From Methanoculleus chikugoensis (GTDB lineage: Archaea; Halobacteriota; Methanomicrobia; Methanomicrobiales; Methanoculleaceae), in the NCBI RefSeq assembly GCF_900095385.1, contig NZ_FMID01000004.1, forward strand, positions 1 through 64,000: 64,000 nucleotides of DNA. The letters are read 5' to 3'. The notes under the pieces are model-generated. The model did not search any database. It saw nothing but the letters and a program-made list of their open reading frames with translations, and was not told the origin of the DNA. Both the position numbers and the translations under genes were made by a program. This document shows positions 42,769 through 52,125 of this stretch, piece by piece (the stretch's first letter is position 1; every line of letters starts with the position of its first letter).

Positions 42769-43559
42769 TAGTAAAACTTTCAGTCAAAGGGCTTCATTTC
42801 AGTTACGGCAGCGCTGAGATCCTCCGGGACGTCAACCTCGACATCCGCGACGGGCAGGTCGTCAGCATCGTCGGTCCCAACGGTTCCGGGAAGTCGACGC
42901 TGATCAAGTGCATCGACCGGATCCTCAACCCTTCGAAGGGTGAGGTCATCGTTGACCGGCAGAAGGTTTCCGGGATGAAACAGATGGAGCTGGCCCGGAT
43001 GATTGCATACGTCCCCCAGAACTCGCTGCGGGTCTTTCCGAACACGGTCTTCGATGTGGTTCTCATGGGAAGGCGGCCGCATCTCGGGTGGCGGGAGGAG
43101 GCCCGGGACGAGCAGAAGGTCTGGGAGGTTCTCGGACTCCTCGGTATCGAGGACCTGGCGCTTTCGCTGTTCACCGAACTCTCGGGGGGGCAGCAACAGA
43201 AGGTGCTCATTGCCCGTGCTCTTGCCCAGGAGACGGGGGTCATCCTGCTGGATGAGCCCACAAGCAACCTTGATGTCTGGCACCAGATCGACGTGATGGA
43301 GATCCTGAGGACTCTTGTGCGCAGCCAGGACCTGACCGCCATCATAGCGATCCATGATCTCAATACGGCAGCGCGGTATTCCGATACGATCATCATGATG
43401 AAGGGCGGGAAGATTTTTGCTGCAGGAAGGCCGGAGGATGTCCTGACTTCGGAAAACCTCGCAGCCGTCTACGGGATTCATGCGCGCGTGAGGAACTATG
43501 ACGACATCCCCCATGTTATTCCCCTGAAACAAATTCCCAGGAAAAGAGGCAGGGTATAG
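42765..43559 (+). CDS. FecCD-type ABC importer ATPase (module B, 1)
   Basis: The 264-residue ATPase has Walker A GPNGSGKST, signature LSGGQQQKV, Walker B ILLDEPTSNLD and switch IAIHDLNTA. Its start overlaps the permease stop (ATGA). With the permease it forms a type II importer core related to the one at 10.3-12.2 kb. Confidence 0.9.
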   Translation: MIVKLSVKGLHFSYGSAEILRDVNLDIRDGQVVSIVGPNGSGKSTLIKCIDRILNPSKGEVIVDRQKVSGMKQMELARMIAYVPQNSLRVFPNTVFDVVLMGRRPHLGWREEARDEQKVWEVLGLLGIEDLALSLFTELSGGQQQKVLIARALAQETGVILLDEPTSNLDVWHQIDVMEILRTLVRSQDLTAIIAIHDLNTAARYSDTIIMMKGGKIFAAGRPEDVLTSENLAAVYGIHARVRNYDDIPHVIPLKQIPRKRGRV

Positions 43560-43755
43560 TGTCTCCGGTAATTGGAAACACTCTCAACGTGCGGGTATCT
43601 GGTATGAAGGCGGGTATTGCTCACCGTAATTCGGTCAGAAGCTCCTGGATAGATCTTCAGGTATCCTGAGCACTACCGATTTTCGAGGGGATGATAAAAC
43701 GGATAATTTCGGTTCCGGTGATACCATAAGCATCAAAACATGCGTTCATAACAGG

Positions 43756-45582
43756 GTGGTCCGGGTAGCATCCACGGTTCATGACCGGATGACCGGCACG
43801 CTCAACGATCTTCAGCGGATACTCCAGCTCCTGCGTTTTTACAGCTACGGTTACAAGAGGTATCTCTTCGCCCTATTTGCCCTGAGTATTTTGCAGGGCC
43901 TTATGGAGACGTTTCAGATCATTCTTCTTTATCCGATCATAAACGCCACAATCAACTTTCAGGGTTCCGAGATCGCGATTCTTGAGCCGTTCTATACCTT
44001 CGTGCAGAATACTGTAGACCTGCCCGCCATTGTCCTGTTCTCTCTCCTGTTTACCCTGATCGTATTCGTAACGTTCCTTGTTTCACTGGTATACAGGTAT
44101 CTCTCGTTATACCTGACTAAAAAGGTGATAACCAGGACAAAGAGGACGATTTTCGATAAACTCATCAGCAATGATTACCAGTATTATGTAGAGAATAAAC
44201 GTGGGGATATTCTCTATAATGTCGTAACGGCCCCGGGTCAGGTCAGGTATTTCTTAGAAACGTCAACCACCATACTTTCCGAAGGCATTATCGTCGTCAC
44301 CATACTTGTTACAATTTTTTTTGTATCGGCAGGTGCAGCCGCCCTGATCATTGCAGGAAGCCTGCTTTTCGTCCTGGTAGTCAGGGTTGTCGGGAAAAAA
44401 GTTGCCTTCCGGCTTGGCCGGCTTCATATGCATTCCATGCAGTCCGAGAACGAGGTGATCAGCGGTTACGTACAGGGACTGCGGCAGATCCGGTCCGTGT
44501 GCGGGGATGCGTACTGGAGGGAACAATACGATATCGCCCTCGACAAATTCTGGGATAAGTACATCAGGCTCAGTTTTTTCCGGCATTTGCCCGGTGAAGC
44601 GCTCCAGTTCTTATTTTTTATAGGGATTGCTGCAATGGTAATAACTCTGTATTATATCTACCAGGAGAGTTTTCTGTTCGTCATCCCGTTCCTGGGAACG
44701 TTCGTATTTTCAGCAATGAAGGTAATACCCCGGATCACCACCATGAGCCACCGGTATATGATCGTTATGGAGACCTGGCCCAATCTTGAAACGATCTACC
44801 AGTTCCTGAATGATTCACAATACCACAAAATAGAGGACGGTGCACGAACCTTTGATACCCTTACTTCGGATATCGTCTTTGACAATGTGGTCTTTTCGTA
44901 TTATAAAGGCCAGGACCTGATAGAAGGTATCAACCTGACCATCAGGAGAAAGAAGGTCACCGCGCTGGTCGGCCATTCGGGTTCGGGGAAATCAACGCTG
45001 GTCTCCCTGCTCCTGCGCTATTACGATGTAACCGGCGGCCGTATCCAGATAAATGGATACGACCTGCGAGAATATAACCGCGAGACCCTCCTGCAGAAGG
45101 TGGGATACGTGAGCCAGGATACGTTCATTTATAATACAACCGTCCGGGAAAACATCTCATTTGGGGGAAGTTATTCAGATGACGAGATCGCCGAAGCTGC
45201 AAAGAAAGCCAATATCCATGCATTCATAGCCGGTCTTCCCGAGGGGTATGACAGTATTGTCGGAGACCAGGGTATCAAGTTCTCTGGAGGAGAAAAACAG
45301 AGAATCGCCATAGCTCGAGCTCTTGTCCGAAGTCCGGAGATCCTGGTGCTCGATGAAGCGACCAGTAATCTCGACTACGAATCCGAGGCGATCGTCCAGG
45401 AGTCAATCAACCGCGTTTCAAAGAATATCACCACATTCATCATCGCACACAGGCTCTCGACGATCCGAAGGGCGGATACGATCTATTTCATGAGCGAGGG
45501 GAAAATTCTGGAGAGCGGCAACCACGATGAACTGATGGAAAGGAAGGGGTGTTACTACGAGTTGTACGAGTCGGAGGGGTGA
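43756..45582 (+). CDS. MsbA-like ABC exporter (fused TMD-NBD)
   Basis: The 608-residue half-transporter has six helices (about 30-310) and an ABC domain with Walker A GHSGSGKST, signature [14 protein letters not shown] and LVLDEATSNLD. Such homodimeric exporters move lipids, peptides or small molecules outward. A GTG at 43756 opens the frame; the ATG at 43789 (MTGTLNDL) is also plausible. The gene looks less GC-rich than its neighbours and lies between an importer and an FmdE/methyltransferase cluster; an exporter beside metal-complex importers fits metallophore secretion, but this is inference. Confidence 0.88.
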   Translation: MVRVASTVHDRMTGTLNDLQRILQLLRFYSYGYKRYLFALFALSILQGLMETFQIILLYPIINATINFQGSEIAILEPFYTFVQNTVDLPAIVLFSLLFTLIVFVTFLVSLVYRYLSLYLTKKVITRTKRTIFDKLISNDYQYYVENKRGDILYNVVTAPGQVRYFLETSTTILSEGIIVVTILVTIFFVSAGAAALIIAGSLLFVLVVRVVGKKVAFRLGRLHMHSMQSENEVISGYVQGLRQIRSVCGDAYWREQYDIALDKFWDKYIRLSFFRHLPGEALQFLFFIGIAAMVITLYYIYQESFLFVIPFLGTFVFSAMKVIPRITTMSHRYMIVMETWPNLETIYQFLNDSQYHKIEDGARTFDTLTSDIVFDNVVFSYYKGQDLIEGINLTIRRKKVTALVGHSGSGKSTLVSLLLRYYDVTGGRIQINGYDLREYNRETLLQKVGYVSQDTFIYNTTVRENISFGGSYSDDEIAEAAKKANIHAFIAGLPEGYDSIVGDQGIKFSGGEKQRIAIARALVRSPEILVLDEATSNLDYESEAIVQESINRVSKNITTFIIAHRLSTIRRADTIYFMSEGKILESGNHDELMERKGCYYELYESEG

Positions 45583-45903
45583 ATAACATGGGTTACTCAG
45601 GAGCCGTGCAATGATAATGGAAGCACAATCTGGAGAGATGCGTTGTTCAATTCACCCTTAAAACGCAGATGGGGAGGAAAGAGACTGCACGGATGAAAAC
45701 AGCCTGCTCACCGCGCAATCCCCGGAGGGCGGTGAGGAGGTCTCCCCCTCCCCAGGAGGAGAATATGCTTACGTTATTTTTGCACAGATCCTGAGTATCT
45801 CAAGTCGATTAATCGATGGTACAACCCACCTTTCGCACTAATTCGAGCCCCGGGTAGAATTCTCAAACCGTAAGATCCTTATACTTCCAGTAAAGCATCT
45901 ACT
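45583..45903. other. Intergenic, nothing recognised
   Basis: About 320 bases between the exporter and the transposase remnant. It may include the left end of the insertion sequence, but no clear terminal inverted repeat was found. Confidence 0.35.
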
Positions 45904-46160
45904 GTGCCCGCCTCTGCCAACTTCATCGAAGGATCCAACATCTCGTTCGGTCATCTCGGGATCGTCGCCGACGCCTTCGAGACCCTCGGCATTGCCGCGG
46001 TCATCGACCGTGCCATCCCAAAGACACCGCAGCATCACCTCACCCACGGAGAGGTCGTCAAGGCCATGGTGCTCAACGGTCTCGGGTTCGTGGAACGGCG
46101 GCTCTACCTGTATCCGGAGTTCTTCTCGGACATCGCCGTCGACTGGCTCTATTCGGGCGA
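45904..46160 (+). pseudogene. Truncated transposase N-terminus (IS1634-like, DUF4277 domain)
   Basis: About 85 residues match the DUF4277 start of IS1634-type transposases: FGHLGIVADAFETLGIAAVI, then HGEVVKAMVLNGLGFVERRL and YPEFFSDIAVDWL. The DDE catalytic domain (several hundred residues) is missing. The match stops exactly where the conserved FmdE upstream region begins (46161), so the element was cut there by deletion or recombination. Confidence 0.8.
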
Positions 46161-46299
46161 GAAATGGACTGAATATTGGTTCCACTCTCGGACATACAGT
46201 AATATTTATTTAACTTTTTCAAAATATCAAAAACTATTTGTTTACTTATCTGAGACATATACAGTATGAAACTGCCGGAACAGATGGCGGGGAGAACCG
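46161..46299 (+). promoter_or_regulatory. Conserved upstream region of FmdE-family gene 2
   Basis: Aligned with 26402-26545: identical first 19 bases, the TTTATTTAACTT segment, the CATATACAGTATG palindrome (46256-46268) and a short frame MKLPEQMAGRTDG whose stop overlaps the gene start. See the copy 1 entry. Confidence 0.5.
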
Positions 46300-46863
46300 A
46301 TGGCTGATATCGATCTCCTCCTGGCACGGGCAAAAGAGTTCCACGGTGATATGTGCCCCGGGATCGTGCTCGGGACCCGGATGACGACGATCGGGATGCG
46401 GGAACTCCACATGGACCCGATGGTGAGAAACAGGGATCTTATCGTCTACGTGGAGATCGACCGCTGCATCACAGATGCAATCCAGGCGATCACGGGGTGC
46501 TCGCTCGGCCACCGCACGCTGAAATACCGGCCCTACGGCAAGTTTGCCGCCACGTTCATCAACCTCGCGACACAGGATGCCGTCAGGGTCTCGGCCCGGG
46601 AGAAGGAGCGAACGGAGAAGCCCGGTTCCGAAGCAATGAACGAAGCAGGAAAGATGCTGCGTGACGCACCGGAGGAGGATCTCTTCAGGGTGCAGAGAGT
46701 CAGGGTCGTGATCCCGGAAGGCGACCTCCCCGGCTTCCCGAAGCACCGGACCCGCTGCAGCAGGTGCGGCGAAACGATCCTGGACGACAAAGAGATTGTG
46801 GCGGAAGAGACGGTCCTCTGCGGCAACTGCGCCCGGGGATCGTATTACACGGAAGCGGGCTGA
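46300..46863 (+). CDS. FmdE-family protein with C-terminal zinc ribbon (copy 2)
   Basis: The 187-residue protein is nearly identical to the copy at 26546, with the same FHGDMCPG motif, CSLGHRTL and CSRCGE/CGNC ribbon. Substitutions are mostly conservative, so both copies appear to be under selection. It overlaps the convergent methyltransferase by 19 bases, repeating the FmdE-methyltransferase arrangement of module A. Confidence 0.9.
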   Translation: MADIDLLLARAKEFHGDMCPGIVLGTRMTTIGMRELHMDPMVRNRDLIVYVEIDRCITDAIQAITGCSLGHRTLKYRPYGKFAATFINLATQDAVRVSAREKERTEKPGSEAMNEAGKMLRDAPEEDLFRVQRVRVVIPEGDLPGFPKHRTRCSRCGETILDDKEIVAEETVLCGNCARGSYYTEAG

Positions 46864-47735
46864 TCCGGGGTGGGATCACCCTTCTCCCACCAGATATGGG
46901 CGGTTCGCGAACGGCCCGGGACAACGCACTCGGAACCGTCCCTGACCGCCCGTTCGAGAAGAAACGCATCTACGATCTCCCGCTGCCTGTCTTCCGTTAC
47001 GGAAAGACGCTTGTAATAATCCTCCCGCATCTCTTCAAACCCGGTGTATCGCTGGCCTCTCTTCTTCGTTTCAACCTGCACGTTCGCATAAATGCCCAAC
47101 TGGCAGAGGACGTTCCACAGGATATCGGCGTTCGCTTCACTGTAGTACGGTTCCCCGTGCAGTGCCGGCCAGAGCTCGGCATTCCCTCCCGAAGCGGACG
47201 GGGAGGAGAAGAACCAGTAGAGGTGCACCGCGTGCCTCGCCGCCGCATCCATCTTCAGAAGACTGGTGCGGATATCGCCCATGACAAGAGACCGCGAAGC
47301 AACGACGACGTCGTGCACCCCCGCCTCCTCCGGGCCGACGTCCTCCCAGCAACTGCGGATCTCACGGATCGGAGGAGCATTCACCAGCCGGCGGTACCTC
47401 TCCATCGCCGCACCCATAGGGGCCGACGGCTCTACAACCGTAACCCTGCAGCCCGCGAGGGCAAGAGGAACCGCAAGGGTCCCGGGACCCGCACCGATAT
47501 CGAGAACCGACGAACCCGGCGGGATCTGCATCCCGGCGATCTGATTCTCGATACGGGACTTATCCCCAAGGATAAGGTTTCGGACAAACCGGTCGACCAC
47601 ATCCTGGTTCGACCAGAACTTCCCGCGATCCTCGCCCATCTTCTCCTTCTGCGCAAGAGAACGGGCATGCTGTTCGTCCCACAAACGGGCGTAGTCAATC
47701 GTGGTGCCGGAGGCACCGGTGCTTTCATACCGCAT
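46845..47735 (-). CDS. Class I SAM-dependent methyltransferase (module B, 1)
   Basis: The 296-residue protein has motif I VLDIGAGPGTLAVPLA (about residues 76-91), VVEPSAPM and DVVVASRSLVMGD. N-terminal DYARLWDEQH and C-terminal LGIYANVQV and AHIWWEK blocks relate it to those at 27129 and 47793. ATG at 47735 follows GAGGTAGT. It closes the minus-strand operon DUF364 > permease > ATPase > binding protein > methyltransferase > methyltransferase. Confidence 0.86.
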   Translation of the reverse strand: MRYESTGASGTTIDYARLWDEQHARSLAQKEKMGEDRGKFWSNQDVVDRFVRNLILGDKSRIENQIAGMQIPPGSSVLDIGAGPGTLAVPLALAGCRVTVVEPSAPMGAAMERYRRLVNAPPIREIRSCWEDVGPEEAGVHDVVVASRSLVMGDIRTSLLKMDAAARHAVHLYWFFSSPSASGGNAELWPALHGEPYYSEANADILWNVLCQLGIYANVQVETKKRGQRYTGFEEMREDYYKRLSVTEDRQREIVDAFLLERAVRDGSECVVPGRSRTAHIWWEKGDPTPDQPASV

Positions 47736-47792
47736 ACTACCTCATGGAAATCACAAAACGTGGCCGGATCTATCTCATGCTCCGGGCACTGG

Positions 47793-48617
47793 TCACTTCT
47801 CCCACCGGATATGGGCCGTCTTCGAGACCCCCGGAATACAGAATCCGGCGTTCGTCTGCACGATCCGCTCATGCACGAAGGAGGTAACGATCTCCCGCTG
47901 CCGGTCGTCGCGGACATAGAGACGCCGGCAGTAGTCGGCAACAGCCTCCCCCTCGGTCGGGTAGCGCTGCCCCTTCTCCACGTCTTCGACCGTGAGATCC
48001 GGATAGATCCCGAGCTGGCACAAACAGTTCCAGAGGAGATCCGCCGTCGGTTCGGCAGCAAACTCGCTTCCGTGCAGTCGCGGCCAGAGACTGAAGTTCG
48101 CCCGGGTCCACGCGGGCGGCGTCAGGAACCAGAACAGGTGTACCGACCGCTTCGCCGCCGAGTCTATCTTTTTGAGGGAAGGGCCGATATCGTCGAGCGC
48201 TAGCGAGAACGAAGCGACGACGACATCGTGCGTCCCCACCTCCGCCGGGTCCGCGTCCTCCCACCGGGAGGGGATCTCCCGGATCTCCGGAGCACCGGCG
48301 ATCTCCCGGTACTCCTTCATCGCGGCCCGCATCCCGGCGGACGGCTCCACGACCGTGACGTCGCAGCCCGAGAGAGCAAGGGGGACGGCGAGGGTCCCCG
48401 GACCCGCCCCGATGTCGAGCACCGTGGACCCGGGAGGAATCTGCATCGCCGCAATCTGGTCAACGATACGCGACCGGTCGCCGTTCAGCAGCCGATCCAC
48501 AAAGCGGCGGATGTTTGCCGGGTCTTCCCAGAAACTTTTGCCGTCGTTTCGGATCTGCTTCTGGCGGTTCGCCGCCTCGTGCTGCTCGTTCCAGAGAGCG
48601 ATGTGGTCGACCGCCAT
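47793..48617 (-). CDS. Class I SAM-dependent methyltransferase (module B, 2)
   Basis: The 274-residue protein has motif I VLDIGAGPGTLAVPLA and VVEPSAGM, with N-terminal DHIALWNEQHE and C-terminal AHIRWEK. The start at 48617 is five bases after the binding-protein stop, whose last bases provide GGTGAGC as ribosome-binding site; the open frame extends upstream only in a shadow of that gene. The tandem of two similar methyltransferases suggests stepwise methylation or a heterodimer. Confidence 0.87.
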   Translation of the reverse strand: MAVDHIALWNEQHEAANRQKQIRNDGKSFWEDPANIRRFVDRLLNGDRSRIVDQIAAMQIPPGSTVLDIGAGPGTLAVPLALSGCDVTVVEPSAGMRAAMKEYREIAGAPEIREIPSRWEDADPAEVGTHDVVVASFSLALDDIGPSLKKIDSAAKRSVHLFWFLTPPAWTRANFSLWPRLHGSEFAAEPTADLLWNCLCQLGIYPDLTVEDVEKGQRYPTEGEAVADYCRRLYVRDDRQREIVTSFVHERIVQTNAGFCIPGVSKTAHIRWEK

Positions 48618-48622
48618 GCAGC

Positions 48623-49813
48623 TCACCGGTTGCGTCCCCTCCCGGCGACAGCCGCTGCTGCAACGAGACCGGCAAGAACGCCGAAGAGCGGGGTCGGGGC
48701 CTGCGTGGTTGCCTGTGCCGACGCGGATGCCGGTGCGGGCTTTGCATACACCATCAGGTCGTCCAACTCCGCATCCGTCAGGTCGTACCTGAAGAAGAGC
48801 GTGTAGAACTCCCTGACGCGATCGTCGATATCGTAGTCGAAGACGTCCGGATACATCAGGTTGCCGAGCCAGATCATCGACAACAGCCGCTGAATCGACG
48901 GCGGACCGCCCATCCAGCTGTACGGGCCGCAGGGTGCCTCGTAGACGTTGCCGCTCTTGACTGCGGAGAGCGACCGCCACATCGGGTCGGTCATGATCGT
49001 GTTGTAGTAGGCGTGCCCGTCGACGTAGCCCACGATGATGTAATCGGGATTCAACTGGAGGACATCCTCCATCGTGTACTCGTCGCCCGTCCCGCTGCCG
49101 GTCGTCGCGGGTTTTGCGAGGTTGTTGCCGACATAATCGATAATCTCGGCATGATACGAGCCTTCTCCGATCATGGATACGGAGTTGCCGTCGATGACGG
49201 TCACGTAGATCAGGGACTTTTTATTGTCGCCGACCTCCTTCATGCCGGTATCAAACTCGGCAAGAAGCGCGGAGACGTAGTCGGAGAGTTCCTGGCCGCG
49301 CTCCGGGCGGGAGAGAAGTTCGCCGAGTTTCACGTAGGAGCCGGGGATCTCTTCGAGCTTGTTCTGGGTGACGAACGCGAACGCCACACCGGTCTTCGAC
49401 TGGATATCATCGAGATCCGCCTTCATGGTCTGCTTTGCCTCGCCGATATCCAGAACCACGTCGATATTGAGGTTTTTGTTCAACTCCATGATCGACTCCG
49501 GGTTCATGGTCGAAGCCTTGGAACCATAGAACTGCCCGGTGACCGGAAGCGTCAGAAGCCGGGGATCGATGTACTTCGCCTGGGCATCGGTAAACTCGCT
49601 GGAGACACTCACGAAGAGGTCCTGATCGAGTGAGTAGAGCACGATCTGTGCCAGGGGGCCGGACGGCGAGACCGCGTCGATATTGACCGGCAGGGTGATC
49701 TCCCGGCCGACATCGTCAACGAACGTCCGGGTCTCCTCGGCGGCGCTGCAGAATGCGACGGCGGTGCCGGAGAGGAGAACGAGAACCACGAGCATTTTTA
49801 TCACTGTCTTCAT
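48623..49813 (-). CDS. FecCD-type substrate-binding protein with C-terminal sorting signal (module B, 2)
   Basis: The 396-residue protein has a signal peptide (about 1-25), a class III binding fold beginning TFVDDVGREITLPVNID, and a C-terminal Ala/Thr/Pro-rich linker followed by PLFG, a hydrophobic helix and GRGRNR. The tail looks like an archaeosortase signal and would tether the binding protein to the membrane. The ATG at 49813 follows GGGAGGTGC. Partner permease and ATPase lie just upstream. Confidence 0.88.
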   Translation of the reverse strand: MKTVIKMLVVLVLLSGTAVAFCSAAEETRTFVDDVGREITLPVNIDAVSPSGPLAQIVLYSLDQDLFVSVSSEFTDAQAKYIDPRLLTLPVTGQFYGSKASTMNPESIMELNKNLNIDVVLDIGEAKQTMKADLDDIQSKTGVAFAFVTQNKLEEIPGSYVKLGELLSRPERGQELSDYVSALLAEFDTGMKEVGDNKKSLIYVTVIDGNSVSMIGEGSYHAEIIDYVGNNLAKPATTGSGTGDEYTMEDVLQLNPDYIIVGYVDGHAYYNTIMTDPMWRSLSAVKSGNVYEAPCGPYSWMGGPPSIQRLLSMIWLGNLMYPDVFDYDIDDRVREFYTLFFRYDLTDAELDDLMVYAKPAPASASAQATTQAPTPLFGVLAGLVAAAAVAGRGRNR

Positions 49814-49925
49814 ACGTGCACCTCCCGAAAACGGGAACTCATACAACTATGATCTGGATTTGACGGAATAAAATATAATACCTTATAATTTTGATCAAGT
49901 AAATCAAAATAAATTAACAGCCGCG

Positions 49926-50729
49926 CTACCCATGCTTCCCGATGCCGCCGTCGATCGGAATACAGAGTTTGTGGCGGCGTGAGCCGTACTGGTAATCCTC
50001 GATATGTACATCCACACCATAGACATCCTTGATCAGGCCTGCGTCCAGGACACCCTCCGGCGTTCCTTCGGCGATCACCCTCCCGCCGTAGATCATCAGC
50101 GTCCGGTTCGCGTACAGAAATGCATGATCCGGGTTGTGGGTCGAGAGGATGATGATATAGCCGTCCCTCGCGAGATCCGATATCCGGCACATCACCCGGA
50201 ACTGGTTGCCGTAGTCAAGGTTTGCCGTCGGCTCGTCCATGATCAGGATCTTTGCCTTCTGCACAAGCGCCCGGGCGACCAGAGCAAGCTGCCGCTCGCC
50301 GCCGCTGATCTCGCCGTACCCTGCATCCCGGAGATGGGCGATGCCAAGGTTCTCCATCGCCGCGTACGCCTCATCGATGTGGCTCCGGTTCGGCGTACCA
50401 AGCAGACGCACCTGATTGGTCAGGCCCATCAGAACCACATCCAGCACCGTGTAGTTGAAGACCGGATGCGTCGACTGGGGGATGTAGGCGACATGCTTTG
50501 CAATCTCCTTGTGATCGAGCGTCTTGATATCCAGGCCATTCAGCCGGATGCTGCCCCGGTAGTTTCGCAAAAATCCGAGAATGCACCGGAACATCGTACT
50601 CTTCCCGACGCCGTTCGGCCCGAGCACGGCGAGGAGGTCTCCCTCCTTCACCGAGAACGAGACATCGTCGAGTACCAGGCGGGTACGCCTGCCGTAGGCA
50701 AAGGAGAGGTGCGATATCTCCAGGCTCAT
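49926..50729 (-). CDS. FecCD-type ABC importer ATPase (module B, 2)
   Basis: The 267-residue ATPase has Walker A GPNGVGKST, signature ISGGERQLALVARAL, Walker B ILIMDEPTANLD and switch ILSTHNPDHA. Its start overlaps the permease stop (ATGA). The C-terminal domain is of the metal-chelate importer type. Confidence 0.9.
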   Translation of the reverse strand: MSLEISHLSFAYGRRTRLVLDDVSFSVKEGDLLAVLGPNGVGKSTMFRCILGFLRNYRGSIRLNGLDIKTLDHKEIAKHVAYIPQSTHPVFNYTVLDVVLMGLTNQVRLLGTPNRSHIDEAYAAMENLGIAHLRDAGYGEISGGERQLALVARALVQKAKILIMDEPTANLDYGNQFRVMCRISDLARDGYIIILSTHNPDHAFLYANRTLMIYGGRVIAEGTPEGVLDAGLIKDVYGVDVHIEDYQYGSRRHKLCIPIDGGIGKHG

Positions 50730-51937
50730 GACCGCTTCCCTCCCATCATCAGCAGATAAGCGAAGATCGGCGCTCCGACAAACGCGGTGAGAATGCCGAG
50801 CGGCACCTCGGTGGTTGCAATCGTCCGGGCGAAATTGTCCACCAGGAGAAGAAACCCGCCGCCCATAATGATTGCCGCAGGAATGATCCTCCGGTAGTCG
50901 TAACCGAAGATCATCCGGCAGAAGTGCGGGATCACGAGGCCGACCCAGCCGATGATGCCGGAGATGGAGACGGCGACCGCCGTAACGAGGGTTGCACAGA
51001 GGATCACGATCAGCCGGAGCAGGTGGGTGTTGATCCCCATGCTCTTCGCCTCGTCCTCGCCGAGGGTGAGGACGTTCATCCTCCAGCGGAACAGGTAGAG
51101 GGGGATGAGGCCGATGACGATCACCACGCCCGCAAAGTACACGTCCTCCATGGTCGCGCCGGCAAGGCTGCCCATCAGCCAGTAGGTGATGGCCGGCAGC
51201 TGATCGTTGGTATCGGCGACGAGTTTGATGTAGGAGGTGGATGCGGAGAAGAGGCTGGCGACAAGGATTCCGGCAAGGACCATACCGAGGGTGGGGTTTC
51301 CTCTCGTCAGGCGGCTGACCCCATACGCGGTGCCGACCGCAACAAGACCCCCGGCGAAGGCGAAGAGCGTGATCGCTCCGGTCCCGAGGTAAAAGTAGAT
51401 GGCAAGAGCCGCCCCGAAACCGGCACCGGCGGATGCTCCGAGGATATCGGGAGAGACGAGAGGATTCTGGAACATTCCCTGATATGCGGCGCCGGCCGTC
51501 GAGAGGGCGGCCCCGACGAGAAGTGCCGCGAGGATTCTCGGCAGGCGGATGTTGAAGACGACGCTGTACATTGCATCGTCCCAGGTCTCCGCCACGGGGA
51601 CGACCGGCGAGAGAAGGATGTGAACAATATCGCCCAGAACCGGGATATCCATCGACATGGCGAAGTGAACGGCCGGCGAGAGGAGAATGAGAACAGCGTC
51701 GGCGACGGCGAGCGAGAACCTGCCGACGGCAAACGACCCGATGAAGCAGAAAACGGCGGCGAGTAGCAGAAGGATAAACCGGAACCGGTAGTCGGGCAAC
51801 TCTCGATCCGATACGAACGGGGCCGATGCTGCACCGGCCGTGTGCAACCGGGTCTCCGCTGCAGCGCCGGTCGGTTCCGTAAGAGATGATCTCGTCGGTT
51901 CTGCATCAGCCATGTATGGATATTGATTCTTTTCCAA
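50726..51937 (-). CDS. FecCD-type ABC permease (module B, 2)
   Basis: The 403-residue protein has a polar N-terminal extension of about 50 residues, then about ten helices with TAGAAYQGMFQNPLVSPDIL and IGWVGLVIPHFCRM signatures. The extension is longer than usual; an internal ATG (MADAEPT, residue 9) is an alternative start. It lies downstream of the DUF364 gene and starts the transporter part of the operon. Confidence 0.9.
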   Translation of the reverse strand: MEKNQYPYMADAEPTRSSLTEPTGAAAETRLHTAGAASAPFVSDRELPDYRFRFILLLLAAVFCFIGSFAVGRFSLAVADAVLILLSPAVHFAMSMDIPVLGDIVHILLSPVVPVAETWDDAMYSVVFNIRLPRILAALLVGAALSTAGAAYQGMFQNPLVSPDILGASAGAGFGAALAIYFYLGTGAITLFAFAGGLVAVGTAYGVSRLTRGNPTLGMVLAGILVASLFSASTSYIKLVADTNDQLPAITYWLMGSLAGATMEDVYFAGVVIVIGLIPLYLFRWRMNVLTLGEDEAKSMGINTHLLRLIVILCATLVTAVAVSISGIIGWVGLVIPHFCRMIFGYDYRRIIPAAIIMGGGFLLLVDNFARTIATTEVPLGILTAFVGAPIFAYLLMMGGKRS

Positions 51938-52125
51938 AGTTAAATAAACACACTATAATTTACGGATTTGTTAACAATATATCATTAATGTCCCATACTA
52001 CCAGAAATAAGGATCGGTCGAACAGAGCGGCAGGATCGTCCGCCTGCGCAGATGCCGATGGATGATCGGGCCGGTGCCCCGGAGACGGATCCGCTCCGAA
52101 AGATCGGTCTGTAAAAAAAGTTCGT

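Noticed and set aside
46764-48203. 479-codon plus-strand frame
   Set aside because: Runs antisense through two methyltransferases with clear motifs; no domain of its own.
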